A stretch of DNA of 64,000 nucleotides, taken from assembly GCA_010909165.1 (NCBI GenBank), contig VJWM01000044.1, positions 1,550,001 through 1,614,000 on the forward strand. The letters run 5' to 3'. This document shows positions 9,613 through 20,600 of this stretch, one piece after another. This DNA is from Anthoceros angustus (Eukaryota > Streptophyta > Anthocerotopsida > Anthocerotales > Anthocerotaceae). The translations under genes and the position numbers were made by a program. The notes under the pieces were generated by a model. It worked only from the letters and a program-made list of their open reading frames with translations. It was not told the DNA's origin and ran no database searches. Within the stretch, counting starts at the first letter, position 1. Each line of letters begins with the position of its first letter.

Positions 9613-10844
9613 GCAGGATAAGGGATAGTAAACATATCCTCACGCTGAGCATCGGATTGTGGGCATCAGATAATCGAATACCAACCGCCCGGAGTAGATA
9701 CAGCCGAGCAGATTGCATATTAAATCGGGTTAAAATTTCCACGACATATTGTCACAATTGAGTGTTGTAGGCATAGACCGAGGACGCTTAATATCACTCA
9801 AAAGTGAGCGCTCCCACTCACCTCTTTACCGGCTAAGAGCTTTATATTCGCCTCTGAACTCAAGGCTAGACTAGTTTGCTTCTTACACCGCCAACTTATG
9901 GAAGCTCCAGCTAACATAAAGCAATAGGCGTAAATGCTTTTTCGTGTATCGTCGGAGGCCGGTCGGCATCCACAAAACCAAAGGAGGTTGAAGTGATTTT
10001 GACCGGTGGAGGTATAGCAAATGCCATATGTGGAGGTACCACTCAAGTATCTCAAGATCCTCTTCACGGCGACCCAATGGACCCGCCGATTTTGAAGATA
10101 TTGAGCAAACACGCGATACATAATATCGCCGAGTCCAATTAGCCAAAATAAAGAAGACAACCCACACATGCGATAAGGGATAGTAAACATATCCTCACGA
10201 GCATCGGATTGTGGGCATCAGATAATCGAATACCAACCGCCCGGAGTAGATACAGCCGAGCAGATTGCATATTAAATCGGGTTAAAATTTCGACATATTG
10301 TCACAATTGAGTGTTGTAGGCATAGACCGAGGACGCTTAATATCACTCAAAAGTGAGCGCTCCCACTCACCTCTTTACCGGCTAAGAGCTTTATATTCGC
10401 CTCTGAACTCAAGGCTAGACTAGTTTGCTTCTTACACCGCCAACTTATGGAAGCTCCAGCTAACATAAAGCAATAGGCGTAAATGCTTTTTCGTGTATCG
10501 TCGGAGGCCGGTCGGCATCCACAAAACCAGTGAGGTTGAAGTGATTTTGACCGGTGGAGGTATAGCAAATGCCATATGTGGAGGTACCACTCAAGTATCT
10601 CAAGATCCTCTTCACGGCGACCCAATGGACCCGCCGATTTTGAAGATATTGAGCAACTACACGATACATAATATCGCCGAGTCCAATTAGCCAAAATAAA
10701 GAAGACAACCCACACATGCGATAAGGGATAGTAAACATATCCTCACCGAGCATCGGATTGTGGGCATCAGATAATCGAATACCAACCGCCCGGAGTAGAT
10801 ACAGGCCGAGCAGATTGCATATTAAATCGGGTTAAAATTTCCCT
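9170..10844 (-). repeat. Tandem triplication inside Copia element 1 (units 9170-9742, 9743-10291, 10292-10844)
   Basis: Three head-to-tail units of 573, 549 and 553 bp. Every unit starts with the octamer GACATATT (9170, 9743, 10292), and the same octamer follows the last unit at 10845-10852. The octamer is present at both ends of the ancestral single-copy segment, so the duplication looks like recombination or slippage at 8-bp homology. The second and third units have lost many 2-6 base pieces compared with the first, so their RNase H frames (9798-10190 and 10347-10753) are broken. Confidence 0.93.
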
Positions 10845-11429
10845 GACATATTTCTGTTGATGCATAAAAATCCGGCCATTAGGCCGATCACGGAGAATCT
10901 GAATGCCAAGGCACCATTGAAGAACTCCAATATCCTTCATTTCAAATTCAGCCCGTAACATATCTTTAACGCTATTGATAAGGGTCATACTAGTGCCAAA
11001 CATACATACGTCATCAACATATAAGGCTAAAATGATAAAGTCAGAACCGTCAGCAAGATAATAAACATTACTATCGGCATGGCTTTGAATAAAGCCAATA
11101 AATTTAAGACGACCATCACATTTATAATACCATATATGAGCACTTTGTTTTAAGCCATAGAGGCACTTAAGCAACTTACAAACAAGCTCAGCATTGGCAT
11201 CTTCATAGCCCTCGGGCTGCCGCATATATATTTCTTCCTTAAGTTCCCCATATAAAAATGCAGTGCAAACATCCATTTGATGGATTTCTAAATTCAACTC
11301 GCTAAGGCTAAGAGTACCCTCAAGGATTGGGTCTTGACTACCGGCGAAAAAGTCTCTTGATAATCTACACCGCAACCTAACCTTTAGCAACAAGTCGTGC
11401 TTTATAACGCTCAATTGAGCCATCAGCAT
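10767..11429 (-). pseudogene. Copia element 1 reverse transcriptase domain
   Basis: A 220-codon frame covering the RT palm. It shows MDVCTAFLYGEL, the MRQPEGYED segment, CLYGLKQS and the catalytic YVDD box. The N-terminal part of RT lies in another frame upstream (about 11430-11530), so at least one frameshift separates it from the integrase side. Confidence 0.9.
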
Positions 11430-12178
11430 TTAATTTTGTTTTAAATACCCACTTGCATAGGATGGGTTTACGACCGGAGGAAGTGAGACTAAATCCCAAG
11501 TGTGATTTTTAATCAAAGAATTATACTCACTTTTCTATGCGACTTTCCATGTCGCACCATTGGGCCCATTCAGTGCCTCTTGATAGGTAGCCGGTTCATT
11601 GTCAACCGTCAAAAGAGCATGCACATGAAGAGCCCTAGTCATTTCCGAAGTGGTGTCAGCAAAATCAGAAATAGCAGCATTAATAAAATCATCGGCTAAA
11701 TGCTCTTCTGAATAATTTGGGGTATTTCCATCATGTGTATTAGCCAAAATATCTGTAATTGCCCGAGAACGTGTACGCGGTCGAGATACGGGTGGTTCAG
11801 GGGACCACCGAACGGGAGGACGGCGTTCCCGTTGGGAAGAACGGCGGGAAGGCACCGCTCGCCTCCCGCTCCTGCCCCTGCTCCTGCCCCTGCTCCTGCC
11901 GCTGCCGCTGCCGCTTGCTCCCAATGCCCGCCTGCTCACCGCATCACGAGCATGCCCATACCTGTGGCATCATTCGCCTGCCCCGCCACCCGCCACACAC
12001 GATCCATCTAGACCATCACCGGCCTGCAGAGCCGCCCGGCCAGGCTCGCGGCATCCACCCGCTCCAAGATCCGCCGCGCTCCGGCATCCGCCGCGCCTAA
12101 CAGCGCCAGGTATCGGTCACTTATCTCGCGCACTACCGGGCGCGCGTGACGCATCTCCAGGGGTCGCGCGCCCGGGCG

Positions 12179-13447
12179 CTACCGATCCGGGCTGGGAGTG
12201 TGGGCTGGGAGTGTCTGTGCATATTGTGCAGGAGGGCGATGCGGGTGTTGTCCAACAGGTCGGAAGCCATCAGCCTGCGGCTCTTCCTGAGCATCAGCGG
12301 GAGCAGCGGCAGGGGAATGAAAGCCGAGATTGTGGTGCGTCGGATCACGGCTGTGATCAATAAAAGCAGGTTGGAAGCCACTTGAGACACCGGGAATAGG
12401 GTAGAGGAATCCCTCATCTGGAGCAGGATCGTCGTCAGGAAATATGTGAGAATCAAAACTGCTGGTGTCTGGGATGTCATCTGAATCCCAAGGTGAGTCC
12501 TTAGTAGGTTGGTGACTGGACTCTCCACTCGCGGAAGAGGCTTCCACTGCGCGAGCGACCACTGGAGCTTCATTGAAGACAACGCTCCTGGCATAAGTAA
12601 GTTGGCGTGTAGAAGGCATGTAAAGCTTGTAGGCTTTCACCTGCTCGCCGTAGCCAACAAATATGTGTCTGGTGGCCCTGTCTGCTAGCTTAGGCCGGCC
12701 TTGAAGGGGAACAAGGGCCCAGGCGGTGCAACCAAACACTCTGAGATGGGCTACCCCAGGTTTCCTCTGATACCATAACTCAAATGGTGTTGTCCCTAAC
12801 GGAATGGCTGATGTATGGATCCGATTCATTACATAGGTAGTCAGTGACCACCGCCCAATAGGGCTTCGGAAGATGGGAGGCAGAGAGCATTGTCCTAGCT
12901 GCGCTGCCAAGGTCCCCGATCTTCTTCTCGAATCCCGTTTCTTTGGGATGTATAAGGTCAGATATCGCAAGATTCCATGAGCCTTACACCAATCTTGAAA
13001 ACATTGGAGCTAAACTCACCTCAGATTATCATCATGAACCTTGGAGCAAGTCTGAGATTCAGCCATCACTCTAAAGTCTTGGAAGGTGCTGAAAGCATCA
13101 CTTTTCTTCTTCAGCGGATAAGTATGCGTAAACCTACTGTAATCATCAACGATCACAAGGTAATACTCTGCTCCCCCTAAGGAAGGCTGACTGAGTGGAC
13201 CACAAATGTCCGCATGTACCAATTCCAACAAAGTAGTTGCTCGAGTTGCACTTGTGTTGGTAAAAGGCAGTTGCTTATGCTTGCCCACCACACAGGATTC
13301 ACACATAGGCATGTGTTTGGGTAGTTTGGGTAATCCTTCTTGGGCCCGGTAATAATCTCCTTGTGAGAGTCGTAGGAGCTTAGGCAAGTTAGGATGTCCA
13401 AGTCTCATATGCCACAAGAGTGTCTTGTTAGAAACATCTGCAGGCAT
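12179..13447 (-). pseudogene. Copia element 1 integrase, split by frameshift
   Basis: Two frames make up the domain. The first (13016-13447) carries the HHCC zinc site (H-x3-H ... CESCVVGKH) and the first two acidic parts of the catalytic core (HADICGP and DDYSRFT). The second (12179-12970) carries the core end and the C-terminal GKP-like segment with LRVFGCTAW and FVGYGEQVKAYKLY. The break near 12970-13016 is a frameshift with some loss. A low-complexity Arg/Ser/Gly region follows at 11535-11939 (linker). Confidence 0.85.
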
Positions 13448-13517
13448 ATGTGCTACATCACATGTAGCAGATCTTCCACTTGAGGAAGATATAGGTGTGA
13501 GCTGAAGGACATACAGC

Positions 13518-14813
13518 TCATCTTGAGCTCTCCCAATGGCAATGCACCGCTCGGGCCTTACTCAAATGACATGCATCATTGGTAAAGAGGAATTGTATAT
13601 TACATCTGGTAGTGAGAGCACGAACAGATAGAAGGTTCTTGGACATAGAAGGTACATAGAGCACATTGTCAAGAAATAACTCCGTTCCTAGCGAAGTAGT
13701 TAGTTGTATAGTACCTTTCCCTTCAATAGCAACAGGTCTGTCGTCTGCGACAATCACCACCTGTCCAGAGTAGTCTGGCACAAAAGTGGTGAATAAATCT
13801 CTATTGTTGCAGATATTAGCGGACGCACCTGAATCAAGATACCAAAGGGATGTCGAATCTCTAGATGTAGAGAAACACACAGTCATCACAGAAGGGATTG
13901 TGCGTGTAGGGCTCTCAGCTACAAGGTATGATTCAGGGGGCCGGAATTTTCTAGGCTCCCCTGCCTTTTTCTTACGGCAATCTTTCTCCCAATGACCTTC
14001 GATGAGGCACCAATTACAAGCTCCCTTTTTCTTCCTTTTGCTGTTCTGACCTTTGCTTATGTCATTGACATTAAACCTGCCTGGTTTCTTGTTCCACTTG
14101 CCCTTTCTCTCCGTAAGAAGGACCTTGTCATGTTGATTAGAGGTTGAACCTGCATTTAACCTCCTCATTGTTTCCTCCTGCAGCATAGCTCCAGCTATTT
14201 GAGCTACTGTTATTGATGGTGTTTGACCTTGTCATTGAAGGCGCAAGAAGGGGCCATTGTCTTTGTGACACGAAACCTTGCCAGCTAGGTGGTAGGCTAG
14301 AGAGTAGTTGGGCAGCGGCGTCCAGTTCAGACATGGTGGAGTTAAGAAGAGCAAGCTGGGATCTCAAGTGTCTAAACTTGCCCAAGTAAGCCGCTACGCT
14401 CTCCTTCTCCTTAAGCCGCAGCGAGTAGAAACTCATCCTGGCTTCCACCAAGGTCATGACATTTTGTACTTTATACAGGTTGGCCAGGTTATCCCAAATC
14501 TCCTTGGCAGTATCAATGCCAACAGCGTGATCCATCATGGACTCATCAAGTATTTCGCGGTCTTGTTTCCTTTGTTCCACTCATCAACAGCTTGTTGTGA
14601 TGGGGTTTCCGGACTTGATGGAGAGTTTGCTGGTACGGGAGCTTGTTTCTTCCCAGAGACAAATTCCCATACGTCCTTTAGATCAAGAGCTGCTTTCATC
14701 CTGATAGACCAAATATTGTACTTTGTGCCATTGAAGCAGTCCGTTCTCGAACTGCTACTGTAGTATGATATACATTGGTTGTCGTGGAACCGCTCAAGGA
14801 GATGTTCTGACAT
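13518..14813 (-). pseudogene. Copia element 1 gag and protease, three frames
   Basis: Gag begins at an ATG at 14813 with a typical FNGTKYNIWSIRMK start. It continues in a second frame from 14580 (KEIWDNLANLY, SLPPSWQGF) and a third from about 14186. The third frame has the zinc knuckle C-x2-C-x4-H-x4-C and then the aspartic protease LDSGAS. Two frameshifts separate the three parts. Confidence 0.88.
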
Positions 14814-14820
14814 CTTCTTG

Positions 14821-14873
14821 TCGTTATAGGTAGACCCAAGGTATTATGATGCCTTGGACACAAGCTATAACGA
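14821..14873 (-). other. Nested inverted repeat just upstream of Copia gag start
   Basis: Outer arms of 9 bp (TCGTTATAG at 14821 and its exact complement ending 14873) enclose inner arms CCAAGG/CCTTGG (14836-14841 and 14852-14857). It sits 8 bp upstream of the gag ATG in the element leader RNA. It could fold as a stem-loop. Function (packaging or dimer signal) is speculation. Confidence 0.6.
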
Positions 14874-15462
14874 TAAGAGGAAAGAATAATTAGGTCTAAA
14901 TCATTAGATAATATATTCTAAATATTAAAATACAAATATGGCCTTCAACCGTTGGAATGTTGAAGACGCTAGTGGCGTTCACGCCTTACCAACGTGCCCG
15001 CTCAAATCTCGGAGGCGGTCGAGACCGCCATGAGGCGAGGGGTTCTTGCGAGGGCATGAGTAGATTGATGAGAACAGTAATCTTGATATGAAGTTGATTG
15101 ATCACTTCCAAAAGTTCCCCGGATGTCAATCGCGCGTCTTCTTGACTGTAAGTGGTAGATTCTCCTTCACCAAATACAATTCGGGCTCTTTCCGCGGTCG
15201 AGTTTGCGAGGTTCCTGTTGGGATGGCGACGCATAGGGCACCAATTTTGTAAAGGAATGCTCTGGCCTTGACCACGGCTTGAGGCGCCCATGCAGCGACA
15301 TTACTCCGAGATTGTACCCTCACGGTTGTGGCGGGAGGAACCACACACCGTGCCATTACCCGATCTCCTTTGTCATTCCTTATTTCATGGACAAGTCGAG
15401 TTTGCATTGCATTCCGCGCATAGGAACATCAACATCACATGTAGATCGACGATCGTAATCAA

Positions 15463-15481
15463 GATCGGGTGCTCGATACCA
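15463..15481 (-). promoter_or_regulatory. Primer binding site of Copia element 1
   Basis: Directly inside the 5' LTR the element-sense sequence reads TGGTATCGAGC. This matches the 3' end complement of plant initiator-Met tRNA (TGGTATCAGAGC) apart from one missing base. Confidence 0.75.
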
Positions 15482-15632
15482 AGTGAAAGAGCGAAGACAC
15501 GGCGATAGAACTGTAGCTTGACTCTTTCGATTAATTATCAACAATACAAAAATGTGTTCTTATACGTTATTACGAAACGACGTACTGTAAACCCTAGACT
15601 AGCTTTGTGTGTTAGAGATGCGTCTCTTCACA
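15482..15632 (-). repeat. Copia element 1, 5' LTR
   Basis: 151 bp partner of 8631-8783, next to target duplication GTTGC at 15633-15637. The region between about 14880 and 15480 is the untranslated leader, with no recognised gene. Confidence 0.93.
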
Positions 15633-15663
15633 GTTGCCAGGAATTCTACACAGGTAACAAGTT

Positions 15664-16039
15664 AACCGAAACGGTGCAGAAATACAACGCTTTCGCCTTC
15701 CGAAGCAGGCTCCTCGAATGGTGCGCATCCTGTTGCAATGCTGCCGAGCTGTCTGTCAGATCCTCCTCTAACCTTCCCATCTGAAGCAAAAGCTTGAGAT
15801 CTGTTGCAGTAGGCCTGCACAAGCCGGTTGGTCCGGACAGAATCCTGCACCGGATCGACTCGTGAGGAGCTGTTCTCAGTTTCTGTGATAACGATGCTCA
15901 TCTTGTAGAACACAGTCGCCGCCTCCCAATCTTCCCGGTCAAGCCTCCCGTTCCCGAACCTAATCAACGTGTCTGCATGGTGCTCGCCAGAGTTTTCGTA
16001 AGCAGACTCTCCATGATGTTCCCCCATGATGCCAGGCAT
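15664..16039 (-). pseudogene. TPR-domain protein, N-terminal part, with 1-base frameshift
   Basis: An ATG at 16039 opens a frame with a TPR-like helix pair (about HADTLIRFGNGRLDREDW, then ATVFYKMSIVI). A second TPR begins AYCNRSQA. The frame then slips by one base inside a run of four T (about 15780): dropping one T restores LLQMGRLEEDLTDSSAAL, the expected second half of the repeat. The frame continues past LLRKAKALYF to about 15664, close to the Copia insertion. The C-terminus is at 8529-8630. The frameshift may be a real lesion or a homopolymer error. Which TPR protein this is cannot be told; a role as a co-chaperone-like adaptor would be a guess. Confidence 0.65.
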
Positions 16040-16114
16040 AGTTGAAAATTGATGGGTGGTAAACAGAAGAGGATTCGGGAGTCCACAACTAGGACGTCTA
16101 AAGCGACATGAAAC

Positions 16115-16325
16115 CTTGCGCGCTTTCAAAGTTCCTTCATATTACTTTTTCCATGGGGCGTGCTTTCAAAGTTCCTTATATTATTTTTTCCATGGGGCGT
16201 GTTGTCAAAGTTCCTTATATTATTTTTTCCATGGGGCCTCCTTCATGTGCTTTCAAAGTTCCTTCATATTACTTTTTCCATGAGGGTGCTTTCAAAGTTC
16301 CTTATATTATTTTTTCCATGGGGCC
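16115..16325. repeat. Five tandem copies of a ~41-bp unit
   Basis: Each unit reads roughly GCTTTCAAAGTTCC, then an AT-rich stretch, then TTTTTCCATGGGG. Five copies run head to tail with small variations (a CTCCTTCAT extension after the third and fifth). They lie directly upstream of the C2H2-finger frame of the LINE that follows. They may be its 5' repeats; that is inference. Confidence 0.85.
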
Positions 16326-17473
16326 TCCTTCATCCGCTTCTAGGAAGGATACTTCTTGCCCAGTCTGTAGAATTTTATATAAGCGTATTGTTGGGGCAAA
16401 AAGACACATGGGCTTGATGCACAAGGACTTTTGACCGAAATGCATGGGAGGCTCAGGTGAGAGGTACCTTTCGGCATTGCTGCCCCTTCCTCCTCACATC
16501 CAACTGCTCCCCTGGAGCCTTCGCCAAAGTCTTGGCAGTGGTTGCGGGTGCAGTCTGGTCATCTTTTGGCTCTTTATGACGCGTGTCTCTTGGGACCCCA
16601 CCCTTTTCGATGTCTCCCTCATCGACTGCAAGTCGATGTCCGCTTGGCCTTCAGGCTTCCCTTGGAGTGCCTCGCGTAGAACTCTCGAGATGAAGCAGCC
16701 TGGACTTTGCTCCTTTTTCTTCCCCGGTGGTGTCTCCGTCGCTCGAGAGGTGGGAATCCAGGTCACAGGGAGGTTGCCCCCGGCTCCGCCATTTCCGGGT
16801 CGGGGACTGGCAGGCTCTTCAGGAAGAGGGTGGCTATATTGCTCCATCGAGGGTGGAGTTGGCTAAGCTTGATCAGGTTTATCAAGACCGTGAAGGCGCG
16901 TCTCAAAAGGTGCCTTATGCTTGGTCATGCAAGCGAGTACGCTAGGGCTACACAGAAAACATTGGCCACATGGCGGATGACGTTTTTCCAGGATGCATGC
17001 CAATACGTTGTCCTGCATGACTGCACTTGGGCTGTTCTCAAGGTTGTGGAGTCCGAGGCACAACCGCGAAGGAACGGCAGCGGCAAACCTGTCCCGTCCG
17101 CTGCGTCGGAAATTTGCCTTATGTTTTTTCCCGGCCTGGATGCTTGGCCTATGTGTATGCTTGGCCAATGGAATTGTCTCTACATGCATCATTGAAAAGG
17201 GTCCTTGGCCTATGGTACAAGTCATTGTTCATGACCTGGTCTTTGAAACTAGTTGTATCATACATGGCTATATATGTAGGAATAACGTGGAAAACGAACA
17301 TGGTGCTTGCGAAGTTGGTATACGGTTTTCCCCTCCGCATCGTGGAGCAAGAGCGGGCAGCTACTAGTAGATGAGGCGGTTGAGCGGATAATTTGCCGAG
17401 TTGTGGCGAATCAAACAGATCCAAATTTGAAGAATATAAATGATTGCACCACTCAAGCCATAATAGCGCAAAT

Positions 17474-20361
17474 GGAGGCCCCCTGTTTTGAAGTGATTGC
17501 AACATGAGGATGTGAGGGAAGCCATGGGTAGAGAGTTGAATGTGATAATGGAGGGCGCAAGCGTGCGGGGCGGGCGCTGCTCGGTTTTTGGCCGAGCCGG
17601 TGGCTCAAGGCCCCGAGGAGACTATTGCTCCTCTTCGGGCCCTTCACCCGACTCCAAATGTCCCCATCCCACCGGATATCTTGGAGTTTGTGGCTGAGGA
17701 GCCCTTATGTATGGACAGGATGGTTTTTGGTCGCGCTCTAACTACCGCCCCTCGGTTCTCTTCTGGAGATCTTTCTAGAACTGCCTATTATCACCTCCGG
17801 GACTACTTCTATCCTGAGGATCCGTCTAGTGGATTTTCGAAGCTTTTGATCCTGGCGACGGTTGTGGTGCGAGGTGAGACCCCAATCAGATTTCATGGGT
17901 GTTGGGGACCAGCAGGCTTTTGGCTATGGAGAAGCCCACACCGGGGGTGTGCCCAATCGCCGTGGGAGAGGCGTTCCTGCGTCTTATTAGCCGCAGCATT
18001 GCCCTCTAGCTCATAGAGCAATTCCGAGCTCATCTTAGCCCCCATTAATTTGGCATCGCCACACTGGGGGCTACAAGACGGTGAGTTTTGGAGTCGAGGC
18101 GATTCTCCAGCTACACCTGGATTGGGTTCCCCTTCAAGTCGATGTTGAGAACACTTTTAATATTATATCCAAGGCGGCCATTATCCAAGAGCTTAAAGAT
18201 GCGGGTAGGCAACTAGCAAGTCTTATTTCTTTTGTTTGCTCTTTCTATGGTTCGCCATCTAACTATATTATCGACGGCCCCTGGGAGGAGGTCTCCGTGC
18301 TTGACTCCGCAACGGAACCAGTGGGGATCCCTTGGGGAGTTCTCATGATGGCGCATTTCGTGGCCTCACAACGAGAAGAGGTCGAAAGCATCTTTGACTT
18401 GGTCCACTGACCCAAGGACGGATGGAAAGATGCATTACCACATCGAGGAGGCATTTGGAGCTCTCCCACCTTGGCTTGAAGGTCAAGATCTTAAAGTGCA
18501 AGGTTTGGTCCGTCCCAGACACGCCTCTTCATTATCTTGGGAGGATATTGATTCTCACGGGTCGCAAGTCCTTGAGTCCTTGGCCCCGGCTTTATACGGA
18601 ATTTTATAGATGTTGCTTCAAAGACGATCTTGCATATCGACGATCCCGCAGTGGCCTTGCATCCTCTCTTCCCCGCCGTACTGGTATCTCATTCGCACCG
18701 CCCCTCCGCTTTTCTTTCTCAACTTGGAGATTTCGACAAGGTGTTATGCGCTCTATCCTTCCAATTTGTGGTCGGATCCGCGCGGTGACATGCGCCCCTC
18801 CCCTCGCTTTTGGTGGCGCAGTCTTTTGGCCATGGAGGCCTCGGCCAGCTATTATAGGAAGTTGGGCAGCATTTTGGAGAATTTTATCGCAGGATTTGAG
18901 GAGGCCCTGCTTTGAAGTGATTGCAACATGAGGATGTGAGGAAGCCATGGGTAGAGAGTTGAATGTGATAATGGAGGCGGCGTGCGGGGCGGGTGCCTCG
19001 GGCTCGTGCCCTTTGGCGAGCCGGTGGCTCGAGGTCAGGAGACTATTGCTCCTCTTCGGCCCTTCACCCGACTCCAAATGTCCCCATCCCACCGGATATC
19101 TTGGAGTTTGTGGTGAGCCCTTATGTATGGACAGATGGTTTTGGTATCCTCTGCCTTCGGTTCTCTTCTGGAGATCTTTCTAGAACTGGCTATTATCACC
19201 TCCGGGACTACTTCTATCCTGAGGATCCGTCTAGTGGATTTTCGAAGCTTTTGATCCTGGCGACGGTTGTGGTGCGAGGTGAGACCCCAATCAGATTTCA
19301 TGGGTGTTGGGGACCAGCAGGCTTTTGGCTATGGAGAAGCCCACACCGGGGGTGTGCCCAATCGCCGTGGAGAGGCGCCTCGCCTTATTAGCCGCATTGC
19401 CCTCTAGCTCATAGAGCAATTGAGCTCATCTTAGCCCCCATTAATTTGGCATCGCCACATCGGGGCTACAAGACGGTGAGTTTTGGAGTCGAGGCGATTC
19501 TCCAGCTACACCTGGATTGGGTTCCCCTTCAAGTCGATGTTGAGAACACTTTTAATATTATATCCAAGGCGGCCATTATCCAAGAGCTTAAAGATGCGGG
19601 TAGGCAACTAGCAAGTCTTATTTCTTTTGTTTGCTCTTTCTATGGTTCGCCATCTAACTTATATTATCAGCACGGCCCCTCGGTGGAGGAGGTCTCCGTG
19701 CTTGACTCCGCAACGGGAACCAGGCAGGGGGATCCCTTGGGGGGAGTTCTCTTTGCGATGGCGCATTTCAGGGCCTGTCAAACGAGAAGAGGTCGAAAGC
19801 ATCTTTGACTTGGTCCACTGACCCAAGGACGGATGGAAAGATGCATTACCACATCGAGGAGGCATTTGGAGCTCTCCCACCTTGGCTTGAAGGTCAAGAT
19901 CTTAAAGTGCAAGGTTTGGTCCGCGTCCGGTATTACGCCCCCTCTTCATTATCTTGGGGAGGATATTGATTCTCCACAGGGGCTGCAAGTCCTTGGAGTC
20001 CCGGTCGGGCCCCCGGGCTTTATACGGGAATTTATAGATGTTGCTTCAAAAGACGATCTTGCGCATATCGACGATCCCGCAGGTGGCCTTCGGCATCCTC
20101 TCTTCCTGCTTCGTGCGCCGCCCTGGGTATCTCATTCGCACTGTCCCCCCCCCCTCCAGTTTTCTTTCTCAACTTGGAGATTTCGACAAGCAGGTTATGC
20201 AGTCTCTATCCTTCCAATTTGTGGTCGGGATCTGGCGCGGTGACATGCGTCCCTCCCTGTCGCTTTTGGTGGCGCAGGTCTTTTGGCCATGGAGGCCTCG
20301 GCGCCAGCGGCTATTATAGGAAGTTGGGCAGCATTTTGGAGAATTTTATCGCAGGATTTGA
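17474..20361 (+). repeat. Tandem duplication inside the LINE (units 17474-18899 and 18900-20361)
   Basis: Two head-to-tail copies of about 1.43 and 1.46 kb covering the RT region. GGAGGCCC occurs at the start of each (17474 and 18900) and again right after the second (20362-20369). The first unit has lost many short pieces relative to the second; for example, the RQGDPLGG motif is readable only in the second copy. Substitutions are few beside the insertions and deletions. Confidence 0.9.
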
Positions 20362-20529
20362 GGAGGCCCGGTGCTTCCCCCTCCAAGTGTCCCTAAGGTC
20401 AGCTTGGGACCTCTTACCCCCTCTGGCCAGGGAAGCCATGCCTTCTTTTTCCTTGTTTCTCGCAGACGGGCTTCGGGGGTTGCAGGCTTCTCTCCAGGAG
20501 AAGCATCATGGGCAGGTGCTGCAAGGTCT

Positions 20530-20600
20530 TCTTCTGGATTCATCTATTACTTGTCCTGGATTCATCTATTACTTCGTCTGGATTCATCTATTACTAGAGC
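20530..20600 (+). repeat. Three ~23-bp repeats in the LINE
   Basis: TGGATTCATCTATTACT occurs three times in succession with short variable spacers. It lies between the RT and endonuclease parts of the element. Confidence 0.8.

Larger units (their letters stand above)
8631..15632 (-). mobile_element. Copia LTR retrotransposon (element 1), 7.0 kb, frameshifted and internally triplicated
   Basis: Direct repeats of 153 and 151 bp bound the element. The 5-bp target duplication GTTGC flanks it at 8626-8630 and 15633-15637. On the minus strand the order is 5' LTR, a primer site close to the initiator-Met tRNA type, gag, protease, integrase, reverse transcriptase, RNase H, a purine run and 3' LTR. 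This is the Copia order, with integrase before RT. Visible motifs are a CCHC zinc knuckle, the protease LDSGAS, the HHCC and DDE integrase parts, the RT box YVDD and the RNase H residues DADWA, SSTEAEY and CDN. The polyprotein is broken by many frameshifts, so this copy is not autonomous as read. A unit of about 560 bp spanning the RT-RNase H junction is present three times. Confidence 0.95.
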
